NCBI RefSeq assembly: GCF_900163545.1
Contig: NZ_FUHW01000033.1
Coordinates: 1 to 64,000 of the forward strand
DNA length: 64,000 nt
From: Arthrobacter rhombi
Lineage (GTDB): Bacteria; Actinomycetota; Actinomycetes; Actinomycetales; Micrococcaceae
Direction of reading: 5' to 3'
Shown here in pieces: positions 24,542-33,557 of this stretch. Below the pieces are notes generated by a model, which saw nothing but the letters and a program-made list of their open reading frames with translations, was not told where the DNA came from and did no database searches. Both the position numbers and the translations under genes were made by a program. The first letter of the stretch is position 1; each line of letters opens with the position of its first letter.

Positions 24542-27500
24542 CTAGGTGGTGGTCGCCTGGCGCAAGGCGGTACGCACCCGCTTCTCGGATACCGAATAGG
24601 CGGTGCCCAATTCTTGCGCAAACATGCTCACCCGCAACTCCTCGAGCATCCACTTGATCCTGCCCAGGGGGGCAGGAATCCGTGCCCCGGCAGGTACGGC
24701 AGCCCGGGCGGCATCGTATTCATCCTCCAAGGCCTGGATGGCCAGCATCGCCTGGTGGTCCCGTGACACGTTCCCGGCCTCCAACTTATCCAGGCGCTTG
24801 GCGATTCCGTCCAGATAGCGGGGCAGCTGAGAGAGATGCGCGTACCCGGTTCCGGCGACGAAGCCCGGGTAGACCAGATTCTCCAACTGGCTGCGGATAT
24901 CGGCCAACGCGTTGACCAGTGCCAACGAGGAGGCCTTGGAGATCCTCTTGCCCACCAGCCGGGCACTGGAGAGTACGCGTTCGACGATGGCGGTGACCTT
25001 GAAGACCGTGTCGATCAGCTCGGCCCGCACCGACTCGAACAGGGCCCTGAACTCGGCCTGGGTGAAGGGCAGGTCGGCAGGAACCAGCCGGTCCAGGGCC
25101 GCCAGTGTGCAGTCGGCGATGAGCTTCTCCACCGAACCGTGGGGGTTCTGGGTGAAGACCAGCTTCTCCTGGTTGTTCAGATGTTCCAACACATATTTGG
25201 CCGGGGAGGGGACCTCGAGCAGCAGGAGCCGGATCACCCCGCCCCGATGCGCGGTGAGCTGCTCATCCTCGTTGCGGAACACCGTCAACGACACCGTGTC
25301 CCCGGTATCGAGCAGGCCGGGAAACGCGGTGATTTCAGCCCCGGCCACCGTGGTGCTGACCTTGCGTTGAATCCGGCCGCCGTCGCCGATCCTTTCGGGC
25401 CAGGCGGTCAGCCCGGTCTGTTCCAGTTTCGGCCTCTCACGGCTGGGGGAGGCGGCCCCCGCCCCGCCCGCCCGACCGGGTCCGGGGGTTCCCCGGCCAC
25501 TGCCGCGTTCTGGCTTGGTACCTGCCTGGTCCTTGCCGTGACGCTGTTCGGCCTCGCGTGCTGCCGCCAGCAGGGCCGGTCCGGCGCTGCCCATCGACTC
25601 GGCCAGGGCCTGCCGGTTGTGCTGGGCCAGGGTGCGTTGCAGGGTGGGCAGGTCGGTGGATTCGTCCAGGATCCTGGCCCTGGAATCCACCACCTGGAAG
25701 GTGGCCAGCAGGTGCCCGGGGATCTTGGACCAGTCCCAGGACCCCGGAGGGATCACGACCCCGCGCAGGCGGCGCAACACCAGTTCCAAGGAGGGCTCGA
25801 GGTCATCGGTGGTGGGATCGAAGTCAGCCTTCAGTGCGGTGACCGCCTGCCGGGCCACATCGGGGGCCGGGACAAAGTTCTTGCGGATGGCCTTGGGGAG
25901 GGACTTGATCAAGGCGGTGACCAGCTCTTCGCGGAGACCGGGGATGAGCCAGCGGAAACGTTCGGGGTCCAGCTGGTTCAAGAACAGCACGGGCACCCGC
26001 ACGGTCAACCCGTCTGACTCACCGGCCGACGCGGCAGGGTTGAACTCGTAGGACAGCTCCAATTCGAGGTCCCCATGGTGCAGGGTCCGGGGGAAGTCCT
26101 CCTGGTTCAGCTCCTCCGTGTCGGCGTTGAAGAGTTCCTCCGGGTCGAAGTCCAGCAGGGTGGGGTCGTTGGCCCGGGCCTTCTTCCACCACCTGTCGAA
26201 GTGGCGTTCGGAGACGACGCCGGCACCGACCCGCTGATCGTAGAATTCGAAGAGGTCCTCGTCGGTGGCGCCCAGATCCCGCCGACGCATCCTGGTCTCG
26301 AGTTCGTCGATATCGGCCAGCAGGCGACGGTTGCGTTGGAAGAACTTATGGTGGGTCTTCCAATCGCCTTCCACCAGGGCGTGCTGGATGAACAGTTCCC
26401 GGGCCACCACCGGATCGACACGTCCATATTGGATGCGGCGCTGGGGGATGACGGTGAGACCGTAGAGGGTGGCCTTCTCGTAGCCCATGACCGAACCCAT
26501 CTTGCGGGACCAGTGGGGCTCGGAATGCGAATACTTCAACAGGTGCCGACCGACCTCCTCCACCCAGAGGGGGTCGAAGCGGGCGTTGACCCGGGCCCAC
26601 AGCCTGCTGGTCTCCACCAGTTCGGCGGACATCACCCATTCGGGGTTCTTTTTGAACAGGGCCGAACCGGGGAAGATCGAGAACCGGGTGCCACGGGCCC
26701 CGGAATATTCACGTTTGCGTTCATCCCAGGCGCCGATATGTCCCAGCAGCCCGGACAGCAGGCTGGTGTGGATTTCACGTTCCAGCCCTGCCGGGTCCAC
26801 CGGGCCCGTGGTCAGCGTGATGCCCAACGGTTTGGAGAGCTGGCGCAGCTGGGCGAAGAGGTCCTGCCATTCGCGCACCCGCAGGTAGTTGATGAATTCC
26901 TTCTTGCACAGTCGGCGGAACGCCGACGAGGAGAGTTCCTTCTGCTGCTCCTGCAGGTAGGCGTACAGGTTCAGGAACCCCGAGAAGTCAGAGGTCGAGT
27001 CCTCGAAGCGGCGGTGCAAACCGGTGGCGTTGGCCCGTTGGCCGGTGTCTTCGGAGGGGCGTTCGCGGGGGTCACGGATGGTCAGTGCGGCGGCCAGGAT
27101 CATGACCTCCTTGGCGCAGCCGCGTCGGCCGGCCTCCACGATCATTCGACCCAACCGGACATCGACGGGGAGCTGACTCAACTGCCGCCCGATCGGAGTC
27201 ACCTTCGCTGAGGTTCCCTCTCCGACGGCGCCGAGTTCGCGCAGCAGGGCGACGCCGTCGTTCACTGCCTTGGAATCCGGGGGCTGGACGAAGTCGAAAT
27301 CCGCGACGTCGCGGGGGGATTCCACGACCCCCATGGCAGACATTTGCAGGATGACGGCAGCCAAGTTGGTGCGCAGGATCTCGGGATCGGTGAATTCGGG
27401 TCGGGCCTCGAAGTCCTCCTCGGAGTACAGCCGGATGGCAATACCGTCCGAGACGCGACCGCAACGACCCGAACGCTGGTTGGCGCTGGCCTGGGAGACC

Positions 27501-28540
27501 CGTTCGATGGGCAACCGCTGAACCTTGGTGCGATGTGAATACCTGGAGATCCGGGCGGTGCCGGTATCGATGACGTATTTGATGCCCGGGACGGTCAACG
27601 AGGTTTCGGCGACGTTGGTCGCCAGCACCAGGCGACGGTGGGAACCCGGATGGAAGACTTTATGTTGTTCCTCCAGCGACAACCTGGCGAAGAGCGGGAG
27701 CACCTCGGTGCCTCTTAGCCGGGGGTTGGTCTGCGCCCGGGCACGCAGGGCCTCGGCGGCGTCACGGATCTCGCGCTCGCCGGAGAAGAAAATCAGGATG
27801 TCGCCCGGCGCCTCGGCCGCCAATTCGTCCACGGCATCGCACACCGCGTCGAGCGGGTCACGATCCTCGTCGGCGGCATAGTCCTCGTCGTCGTCCTCGC
27901 GGCCTTCGGCTGGATTCAGGGGGCGGTAGCGCAGCTCCACGGGGTACGTGCGGCCGGAGACCTCGATGATGGGGGCCTGGACGATCTCGTCGCTGCCGTC
28001 GGTGGCGGGGGAGCCGAAGTGTGTGGCGAATTTTCCCGGGTCGATCGTCGCCGAGGTGATGATGACCTTCAGGTCGGGACGCTTCGGTAGCAGCCGTTTG
28101 AGGTAGCCGAGCAGGAAGTCGATGTTCAGGCTGCGTTCGTGGGCCTCATCGATGATGATGGCGTTGTATTTGCGCAGCCGGCGATCGTGTTGGATTTCGG
28201 CCAGCAGGATGCCATCGGTCATGACCTTGACCTGGGTGGAGGCCGAAACCCGCCCGGTGAACCTGACCTGGAAGCCGATCTCCGTTCCCAGCTCGCAACC
28301 GGTTTCCTCCGCGATGCGTTCGGCGACGGTACGCGCTGCCAATCGGCGGGGTTGGGTATGGCCGATCATCCCGCCGTCACCCAACCCCAGTTCCAACAGC
28401 ATTTTGGGAAGTTGGGTGGTTTTGCCGGAACCGGTTTCGCCGGCGATGACGACGACCTGGTGGTTGCGGATGGCTTCCATGATGTCGTCGCGACGGGCGC
28501 TGACCGGAAGGGACTCGGGATAGGTGATCTTTACAGCCAT
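24542..28540 (-). CDS. hrpA: ATP-dependent RNA helicase HrpA
   Basis: HrpA is a large DEAH-box RNA helicase; in E. coli it acts on collided ribosomes. The 1332-residue product has Walker A GETGSGKT (34-41), DEAHERS (near 132), SATID, a helicase C-terminal domain, an OB-fold region and the long DUF3418 C-terminal part. This full HrpA length separates it from shorter HrpB. A TAGACT hexamer nine bases before ATG 28540 suggests a very short 5' leader. A Gly/Pro/Arg/Ala linker at about residues 1005-1045 is less conserved than the rest. Confidence 0.94.
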   Translation of the reverse strand: MAVKITYPESLPVSARRDDIMEAIRNHQVVVIAGETGSGKTTQLPKMLLELGLGDGGMIGHTQPRRLAARTVAERIAEETGCELGTEIGFQVRFTGRVSASTQVKVMTDGILLAEIQHDRRLRKYNAIIIDEAHERSLNIDFLLGYLKRLLPKRPDLKVIITSATIDPGKFATHFGSPATDGSDEIVQAPIIEVSGRTYPVELRYRPLNPAEGREDDDEDYAADEDRDPLDAVCDAVDELAAEAPGDILIFFSGEREIRDAAEALRARAQTNPRLRGTEVLPLFARLSLEEQHKVFHPGSHRRLVLATNVAETSLTVPGIKYVIDTGTARISRYSHRTKVQRLPIERVSQASANQRSGRCGRVSDGIAIRLYSEEDFEARPEFTDPEILRTNLAAVILQMSAMGVVESPRDVADFDFVQPPDSKAVNDGVALLRELGAVGEGTSAKVTPIGRQLSQLPVDVRLGRMIVEAGRRGCAKEVMILAAALTIRDPRERPSEDTGQRANATGLHRRFEDSTSDFSGFLNLYAYLQEQQKELSSSAFRRLCKKEFINYLRVREWQDLFAQLRQLSKPLGITLTTGPVDPAGLEREIHTSLLSGLLGHIGAWDERKREYSGARGTRFSIFPGSALFKKNPEWVMSAELVETSRLWARVNARFDPLWVEEVGRHLLKYSHSEPHWSRKMGSVMGYEKATLYGLTVIPQRRIQYGRVDPVVARELFIQHALVEGDWKTHHKFFQRNRRLLADIDELETRMRRRDLGATDEDLFEFYDQRVGAGVVSERHFDRWWKKARANDPTLLDFDPEELFNADTEELNQEDFPRTLHHGDLELELSYEFNPAASAGESDGLTVRVPVLFLNQLDPERFRWLIPGLREELVTALIKSLPKAIRKNFVPAPDVARQAVTALKADFDPTTDDLEPSLELVLRRLRGVVIPPGSWDWSKIPGHLLATFQVVDSRARILDESTDLPTLQRTLAQHNRQALAESMGSAGPALLAAAREAEQRHGKDQAGTKPERGSGRGTPGPGRAGGAGAASPSRERPKLEQTGLTAWPERIGDGGRIQRKVSTTVAGAEITAFPGLLDTGDTVSLTVFRNEDEQLTAHRGGVIRLLLLEVPSPAKYVLEHLNNQEKLVFTQNPHGSVEKLIADCTLAALDRLVPADLPFTQAEFRALFESVRAELIDTVFKVTAIVERVLSSARLVGKRISKASSLALVNALADIRSQLENLVYPGFVAGTGYAHLSQLPRYLDGIAKRLDKLEAGNVSRDHQAMLAIQALEDEYDAARAAVPAGARIPAPLGRIKWMLEELRVSMFAQELGTAYSVSEKRVRTALRQATTT

Positions 28541-28872
28541 GGTTGAAACAGTCTAAGGGGGCGGGATCGGCAGCTTCGCCTGAGCCGTGGTCCTTGGTGT
28601 CGCAGAGGGAGCGGGAGATGAAGTACGGAATGCCCGATAAATGTGGCATAGGACACGTTTTGTCTTCAATGGGGGTCGAGGCGTTCAGGTGCGTCCATGC
28701 ACCCCGGAGTCGTATGGACAATGTGAGTTGATTCACAGGTAGTATCAAGGTGTCTTTAGGCACCAGGTGGTCAAAAGATTGTCGAATCACTCGCAGTGGG
28801 GGACGGGATCCGGTGGGCAGCAAAGGTGATGTTGACCGGAATTCAACTCGTGACCCGTGAAAGGAAAACACC
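28541..28872 (+). promoter_or_regulatory. Divergent hrpA/ABC importer promoter region
   Basis: This 332-base gap drives hrpA leftward (TAGACT at 28550-28555, minus strand) and the ABC operon rightward. For the importer, TGGACA at 28715-28720 and TAGTAT at 28740-28745 form a candidate promoter with a long 19-base spacer, giving a leader of about 120 bases. The leader holds one short hairpin (GGTGTC..GGCACC near 28750-28765) but no recognisable T-box or other riboswitch. GAAAGGA precedes the ATG. I see no gene in the gap. Confidence 0.45.
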
Positions 28873-29880
28873 ATGAACGTTTCTCGCGTCGGCAAGCTTG
28901 CCGCAGGCCTGATGGCCACCGCATTGCTCGCCACCGCTTGCGGATCCTCAGGAGGGTCAGGCGACTCCAGCGGCTCCGCGGATGAGGTCAAGCCCGTGAA
29001 GATCGGCATCTCGCAGTACGTGTCCCACCCGTCGTTGGACGCGGTGACCGAGGGCTTCAAAAAGGGCATGAAGGACGCCGGCTACACCGGCGACAAGGTC
29101 AGCTACGATCTGCAGAATGCCCAGGCGGATGCCTCAACGAACACGGCGATCATGGGCCAGTTCGCTCAGGACAAGCTGGACCTCGTCCTTGCGGTGGCCA
29201 CACCGGCAGCCCAAGCCGCCGCCCAATCGATCACCGACGCCCCGGTCCTCTTCTCTGCCGTGACCGACCCGGTGGAAGCCAAGCTGGTCAAGAGTGTTGA
29301 GGCACCCGGCGGAAACGTCACCGGCACCTCGGATAAGAACCCGGTCAAGGAGCAGATGGAGCTTCTCAAGGAACTGGCCCCCGACGCCAAAACCGTCGGC
29401 ATCGTCTACTCCTCGGGTGAAGTCAACTCCACCGTCCAGGTGAAGTGGGCCAAGGAAGCCGCGGCTGACCTTGATCTGAAGATCAAGGAGAAGGCGATCT
29501 CCGCCTCCTCAGAGGTCCAGCAGGCCGCGCAGGCACTGGACGTCGACGCCTACTACGTGCCGACCGACAATGCGGTCGTGTCCGCGTTGGAAGGCCTGTT
29601 GCAGACCGCGCAGTCCAAGAAGATCCCCGTGATCGCCGCCGACGGCGAGTCGGTCAAGCGTGGCGCGACGGCCACCTACGGCATCAACTACGAGAAGCTC
29701 GGTGTCCAGACCGCCGACATGGCCGTGAAGATCCTCAAGGACGGTGAGAAGCCGGCCGATATGCCCGTGGAGACCCTGACGGATGTCGAGTTGTATGTGA
29801 ACACCGCCGCCGCGAAGAAGGTCGGCGTGAAGATCCCGCAGGAAATGATCGACAAGGCCGCCGAGGTCTACAAGAAGTAG
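28873..29880 (+). CDS. ABC importer substrate-binding lipoprotein (TrpX type)
   Basis: The 335-residue product is a lipoprotein with lipobox LLATAC (C23) and a Gly/Ser-rich linker, then a periplasmic-binding-protein fold of the COG2984 group (VKIGISQYVSHPSLDAV and KIPVIAADGESVKRGA). In Gram-positive bacteria this group is the TrpX-like receptor for aromatic amino acids, so tryptophan or tyrosine is a reasonable but unproven substrate. It is followed after a hairpin by its permease and ATPase genes. Confidence 0.85.
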   Translation: MNVSRVGKLAAGLMATALLATACGSSGGSGDSSGSADEVKPVKIGISQYVSHPSLDAVTEGFKKGMKDAGYTGDKVSYDLQNAQADASTNTAIMGQFAQDKLDLVLAVATPAAQAAAQSITDAPVLFSAVTDPVEAKLVKSVEAPGGNVTGTSDKNPVKEQMELLKELAPDAKTVGIVYSSGEVNSTVQVKWAKEAAADLDLKIKEKAISASSEVQQAAQALDVDAYYVPTDNAVVSALEGLLQTAQSKKIPVIAADGESVKRGATATYGINYEKLGVQTADMAVKILKDGEKPADMPVETLTDVELYVNTAAAKKVGVKIPQEMIDKAAEVYKK

Positions 29881-29904
29881 CCCCGCGCCGATCCACCGGA
29901 TCAC

Positions 29905-29936
29905 GGTGCCCGGCCGCCCTCCAGCGGCCGGGCACC
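29905..29936 (+). terminator. Intra-operon hairpin between receptor and permease genes
   Basis: GGTGCCCGGCCGC (29905-29917) pairs perfectly with GCGGCCGGGCACC (29924-29936) around a six-base loop, 24 bases after the receptor stop and 34 before the permease start. There is a weak T/C-rich tail. It probably attenuates transcription or shields the upstream mRNA so that the receptor exceeds the membrane parts. Confidence 0.6.
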
Positions 29937-29970
29937 CCGCATTCTTCCCTCTCAACACAAGGATCTCTTC

Positions 29971-30882
29971 ATGCTTACTGCGGTTGAACTGGGCCTGGTC
30001 TACGCGATCATGGCGCTGGGGGTCTACCTGACCTTCCGCATCCTCGACTTCCCCGACCTGACGGTCGATGGCAGCTTCACCACCGGTGCCGCCGTCGCCT
30101 CCATCAGCATCGTCAACGGCATGCCAGCGCTTCTAGCCACCGCGCTGGCCCTGTTGGCCGGCGCGGCCGCCGGCGTCGTGACCGGTCTGCTGCATACCAA
30201 GGGCAAGATCAACGGCCTGCTGGCAGGCATCCTGACCATGATCGCCTTATATTCGGTGAATTTGCGCATCATGGGCAAGGCCAACGTCCCGCTGCTGGGG
30301 GAGGACACCCTGATCTCCCCGCTGCGCGAAGCCCAGCTCACCGGCGGCGTCGTCTCGATCCTCATCTTCTTGGTGCTGGCGCTGGTGCTGAAGTTCATCC
30401 TGGACTGGTTCCTGCACACCGACATCGGACTGGCCATGCAGGCCACCGGCGACAACGAGCAGATGATCCGCAGCCTGGGCGTGAGTACCGATAACCAGAA
30501 GATTCTGGGCCTCGCCATCTCCAACGGCCTGGTCGGCCTCTGCGGCGCGATGATTGCGCAGTACCAGGGCTTCGCCGACGTCGGCATGGGTATCGGCCTG
30601 ATCCTGATTGGCCTGGCCTCGGTCATCATCGGCCAGGCGATCTTCGGCACCCGGAACATCTTCATCGCCACACTGGCCGTCATCTTTGGTGCCGTGCTCT
30701 ACCGTGTCTTCATCCAGCTGGCCCTCGATGCCGGCCTCGAGCCGAACGACATGAAGCTGATCTCCGCGATCCTCGTGGTCCTCGCGCTGGTCCTGCCGCA
30801 GTGGAAGGGCTTCAATAAGTTCGGTCGCAGAATGCGCACCATCACCAACGCAGCGGAGAAGCAGAAGGAGACGGTGTCCTAG
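29971..30882 (+). CDS. ABC importer permease (TrpY type)
   Basis: The 303-residue product is a branched-chain/TrpY-type permease with about eight membrane helices and conserved blocks such as TVDGSFTTGAAVA, IGLAMQATGDNEQMIRSLGV and ISNGLVGLCGAMIAQYQG. It couples to the preceding receptor and following ATPase. The stop TAG lies one base before the ATG of the ATPase gene, so the two are co-translated. Confidence 0.86.
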   Translation: MLTAVELGLVYAIMALGVYLTFRILDFPDLTVDGSFTTGAAVASISIVNGMPALLATALALLAGAAAGVVTGLLHTKGKINGLLAGILTMIALYSVNLRIMGKANVPLLGEDTLISPLREAQLTGGVVSILIFLVLALVLKFILDWFLHTDIGLAMQATGDNEQMIRSLGVSTDNQKILGLAISNGLVGLCGAMIAQYQGFADVGMGIGLILIGLASVIIGQAIFGTRNIFIATLAVIFGAVLYRVFIQLALDAGLEPNDMKLISAILVVLALVLPQWKGFNKFGRRMRTITNAAEKQKETVS

Positions 30883-30883
30883 C

Positions 30884-31675
30884 ATGCTGGAAATCAACAA
30901 CCTGTCCAAGACGTTCTTCGCCGGGACGGTGAATGAGCGCAAGGCGCTACGCAACATCAATCTCCAACTGACCGAAGGCGAATTCGTCACCGTGATCGGA
31001 TCCAACGGTGCCGGTAAATCCACGGTGCTGAACATGGTGGGCGGAAAACTACAGCCAGACGTCGGCAATGTGAAGATCGCCGGCAAAGACGTCACCAAAC
31101 TGGCAGACCATGCGCGGGCGAAGTTCATTGGCCGGGTCTTCCAGGATCCGATGGCTGGCACCGCGCCGAGCATGTCGATCGAGGAGAACATGTCCCTGGC
31201 CTTGAATCGCGGAAAATTCCGCGGCTTGAGCATGGGTGTGACCAAACGGCGGCGAGACCAATTCGCCACCGAGCTCGAGTCGTTGGAGCTAGGCCTCGAA
31301 CATCGGCTCAAGGCCAAGGTGGGGCTGCTCTCCGGTGGCCAGCGGCAAGCACTTTCGCTGCTCATGGCCACGTTCAGTGGACCGCAGATCCTGTTGCTGG
31401 ACGAGCACACTGCTGCCCTCGACCCACAACGGGCGGCCCTGGTGGCCCGGCTGACCGAAGAGATCGTGGAGCGCCACGGGCTCACCACGCTGATGGTCAC
31501 CCACAACATGGAGCAGGCGCTGCGATTGGGTACTCGTCTGGTGATGATGCACGACGGCGAGATCATCCTCGATCTCGATGCCGAGGCCAAGTCGAAAATG
31601 ACCGTGCCCGGACTGCTCAAGGAATTCGAGAAGATCAAGGGCGCCCAACTCGACGACCGCACCATGCTGCAGTAG
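30884..31675 (+). CDS. ABC importer ATPase (TrpZ type)
   Basis: The 263-residue ATPase has Walker A GSNGAGKST (39-47), LSGGQRQAL (about 147) and ILLLDEHTAALD. The D-E-H-T variant in place of the common DEPT at Walker B is typical of this subfamily. It completes the three-gene aromatic-amino-acid-type importer, and its stop is followed 19 bases later by a strong hairpin. Confidence 0.87.
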   Translation: MLEINNLSKTFFAGTVNERKALRNINLQLTEGEFVTVIGSNGAGKSTVLNMVGGKLQPDVGNVKIAGKDVTKLADHARAKFIGRVFQDPMAGTAPSMSIEENMSLALNRGKFRGLSMGVTKRRRDQFATELESLELGLEHRLKAKVGLLSGGQRQALSLLMATFSGPQILLLDEHTAALDPQRAALVARLTEEIVERHGLTTLMVTHNMEQALRLGTRLVMMHDGEIILDLDAEAKSKMTVPGLLKEFEKIKGAQLDDRTMLQ

Positions 31676-31694
31676 GTCCCTGGACCGCAGCAGG

Positions 31695-31733
31695 GCAGGA
31701 CCCGTGGCCGGATGATCCGGCCGCGGGTCCTGC
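31695..31733 (+). terminator. Terminator of the ABC importer operon
   Basis: GCAGGACCCG (31695-31704) with GGCCGGAT pairs with ATCCGGCC and CGGGTCCTGC (31724-31733), giving an 18-bp stem with one mismatch. It is followed by TGTT. It lies immediately before the aquaporin remnant. Confidence 0.75.
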
Positions 31734-31739
31734 TGTTCG

Positions 31740-31911
31740 GGATGTTTCCCGGCGCTCTTCGTTGGCGGCGACGCCCCTGAGCCAACTATGGGTGTTCATG
31801 CTTGCTCCGCTGGTGGGCGCAGTGATTGCGGCGCTGGTCTCTCGCTACCTTTTCCCCACGGAGGGTCTCGCGCCCGAGGACACCGCGAACAAGAAAATTC
31901 CTTCGAACTGA
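31740..31911 (+). pseudogene. Aquaporin C-terminal remnant (frameshifted)
   Basis: One frame reads FPALFVGGDA (31746-31775) and, after one extra C in a CCCC run (31774-31777), the next frame continues LSQLWVFMLAPLVGAVIAAL and on to a TGA at 31909-31911. Together this is the C-terminal end of an MIP-family aquaporin, including the last membrane helix. The first six-sevenths of the gene is missing and the join lies just after the ABC operon terminator. No start codon or ribosome site is present, so this is a decayed fragment. Confidence 0.75.
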
Positions 31912-31958
31912 TTCCTGCCATCCGCCACGGGGGTCCATTCAACGGGCGGGTCCGTTTC

Positions 31959-32840
31959 TTATCTACTGCCCCTGCGGGCCGCTGGCAGGGCACGGAGATA
32001 GGGCTCGAGCCGCCGGTGTCCGACGGGGGTACCTACCGCGTCGAGTTGGAGGGATTCGAGGAAAAAGCGGGTGAGGTTTGCTGCCCGCGGCGAGAACCGA
32101 TCCGCGGCCCACTGGAGCGGGCGCAGCGCCCCGGGTCTCACCGGCAGGATGCGCTGCCTCCGACCCGCGATCCTGAAAGCGAGTGATTCCAGTTCCCGGT
32201 AGGTGAAGATCTCCGGCCCGCCGATATCCCAGCTCGCCGTCGGCCCGTCGAGATGCCCCACGATGAATTCGGCGAGATCGGCACCATGGATCGGGTTGAG
32301 ACGGGACGAACCGTCGCCGAGGGTAAAACCGATCCCCTTCTGGGCCAGAAGCAGGAAGTCGGTGATGTCGGAGAAGCATCCCGAAGGGTTCACGATCTGG
32401 CCCGCTACGGTGCTGCGCCGCAGCACTTCGGCAAAGGCGTTTTTGGAACGCAACGTCACAGAGGTTCCGCTGGCGCTGTGTAGAACGTTGACGTAGAGGA
32501 AGGAAGCGAGCCCCTGACGCTCCGCCTCCTCCAGCAGCCGCAAATTGCCCAGAAAGTCGACATCCCAGGGACTCGCATTCTGCCGGGTGACCCCCAAGGC
32601 AGAGACCACACGCTCTGCCCCATCGCAGGCGCCCTGAAGTGTCGCCGGATCCAAATAATTGACGATCCTCCACTCGGCGACGTGCCCCTGCAGTGCCGGT
32701 GCGCCGAAAGTGCCGGGCGCCTCCGCTTGTTCCCGCGAACGCACCAAGGCCCGGACCCGGTAGCCGCAGCGATCCAACGCCTCCACCACATGCCGGCCCA
32801 CGTAGCCGCTGGCTCCCGCCACCACGACGAGCTGGTTCAT
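31959..32840 (-). CDS. NAD(P)-binding SDR-like protein (atypical short-chain dehydrogenase)
   Basis: The 293-residue product has the Rossmann motif GASGYVG (9-15) and continues as an NmrA/atypical-SDR protein, with NVLHSAS in place of a clear YxxxK active site and an NP-x-GCFSDITDF region. Such proteins act as NADP-binding sensors, reductases or isomerases; no substrate is evident. ATG 32840 is chosen for the GGAGG six bases upstream. It is convergent with the aquaporin remnant and divergent from a VOC gene. Confidence 0.75.
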   Translation of the reverse strand: MNQLVVVAGASGYVGRHVVEALDRCGYRVRALVRSREQAEAPGTFGAPALQGHVAEWRIVNYLDPATLQGACDGAERVVSALGVTRQNASPWDVDFLGNLRLLEEAERQGLASFLYVNVLHSASGTSVTLRSKNAFAEVLRRSTVAGQIVNPSGCFSDITDFLLLAQKGIGFTLGDGSSRLNPIHGADLAEFIVGHLDGPTASWDIGGPEIFTYRELESLAFRIAGRRQRILPVRPGALRPLQWAADRFSPRAANLTRFFLESLQLDAVGTPVGHRRLEPYLRALPAARRGSR

Positions 32841-33062
32841 CTGGGCCTCCATCCCCTCTGTACCGGACCGTACCCGACATGGGGGTGAAGAAGGCACGGG
32901 CTGGACGAATAAGTCATGAGGTCGTGTCGAGTCTGTAGTGATGATGGCTTTCATCCGCAGGACTCAGCCCGTCGTTGCTCAGGATGCTCCGTGTTCCACA
33001 CGGTGGCGCAGGTAGGACAGCCATCACCCGTGAGCTGGTTGACAGCTGCTGCCCGGCAACCC

Positions 33063-33091
33063 TTGGCCCGGGGTGGGAGGGTTGGTACGTT
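33063..33091 (+). promoter_or_regulatory. Complete leaderless promoter of the VOC gene
   Basis: TTGGCC (33063-33068) and TACGTT (33086-33091) are separated by 17 bases, and ATG 33098 comes exactly six bases after the -10. This is a full leaderless promoter with no room for a ribosome site; the only GGGAGG lies 20 bases upstream. Confidence 0.6.
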
Positions 33092-33097
33092 CTCGGC

Positions 33098-33529
33098 ATG
33101 GAAAATGAAAACGAGATGAACTGGACCCTCGAGGTGGTGGTCGTCCCGGTTTCGGACCTCGACCGGTCCCTGGCGTTCTACCGCGACCAGTTCGGGTTCC
33201 ACCTGGACCACGACTACGACCTCGGAGAGGGCCGGCGCGTCGTCCAACTGACGCCTCCGGGCTCGGGATGTTCGATGGTGCTCGGTGCTGGCGGTGTGGT
33301 CCCCGAGATGCCGCCCGGTTCGATGAAGGGCCTGCAACTGGTGGTCTCCGATATTGAACGGGCCCACCGGATCCTCACCGAACGAAAGGTCGAAGCCAGT
33401 GGAGTTCAGGTCCTGGGCGAGAACCCCGAACCAACGGCACATCCCCTGGACAATGTGGGCATGATCTTCTTGTCGGATCCGGACGGGAATGCGTGGGCGA
33501 TCCAGCAGATGTCGAGTCGGGGGCGATGA
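33098..33529 (+). CDS. VOC-family (glyoxalase/bleomycin resistance-like) protein
   Basis: The 143-residue product is a vicinal-oxygen-chelate protein with paired beta-alpha-beta-beta-beta units: SDLDRSLAFYRDQFGF, then SDIERAHRIL, and DNVGMIFLSDPDGNAWAI. Members act as lyases, isomerases, dioxygenases or drug-binding resistance proteins; nothing here picks one. The leaderless promoter supports ATG 33098 and argues against the upstream start at 32975. Confidence 0.8.
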   Translation: MENENEMNWTLEVVVVPVSDLDRSLAFYRDQFGFHLDHDYDLGEGRRVVQLTPPGSGCSMVLGAGGVVPEMPPGSMKGLQLVVSDIERAHRILTERKVEASGVQVLGENPEPTAHPLDNVGMIFLSDPDGNAWAIQQMSSRGR

Positions 33530-33557
33530 GGGGAGGGCACGAGGATAGGCGGAGACC

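Noticed and set aside
26075..27211. 378-codon rightward open frame
   Set aside because: It lies antisense to hrpA and its Gly/Gln/Glu/His-rich composition is the usual shadow of a high-GC gene.
28541..28872. T-box or other riboswitch before the TrpX-type importer
   Set aside because: No T-box sequence, specifier loop or known aptamer core can be seen, only one short hairpin.
31788..32186. 132-codon rightward open frame
   Set aside because: It is out of frame with the aquaporin remnant and antisense to the SDR gene, with no ribosome site.
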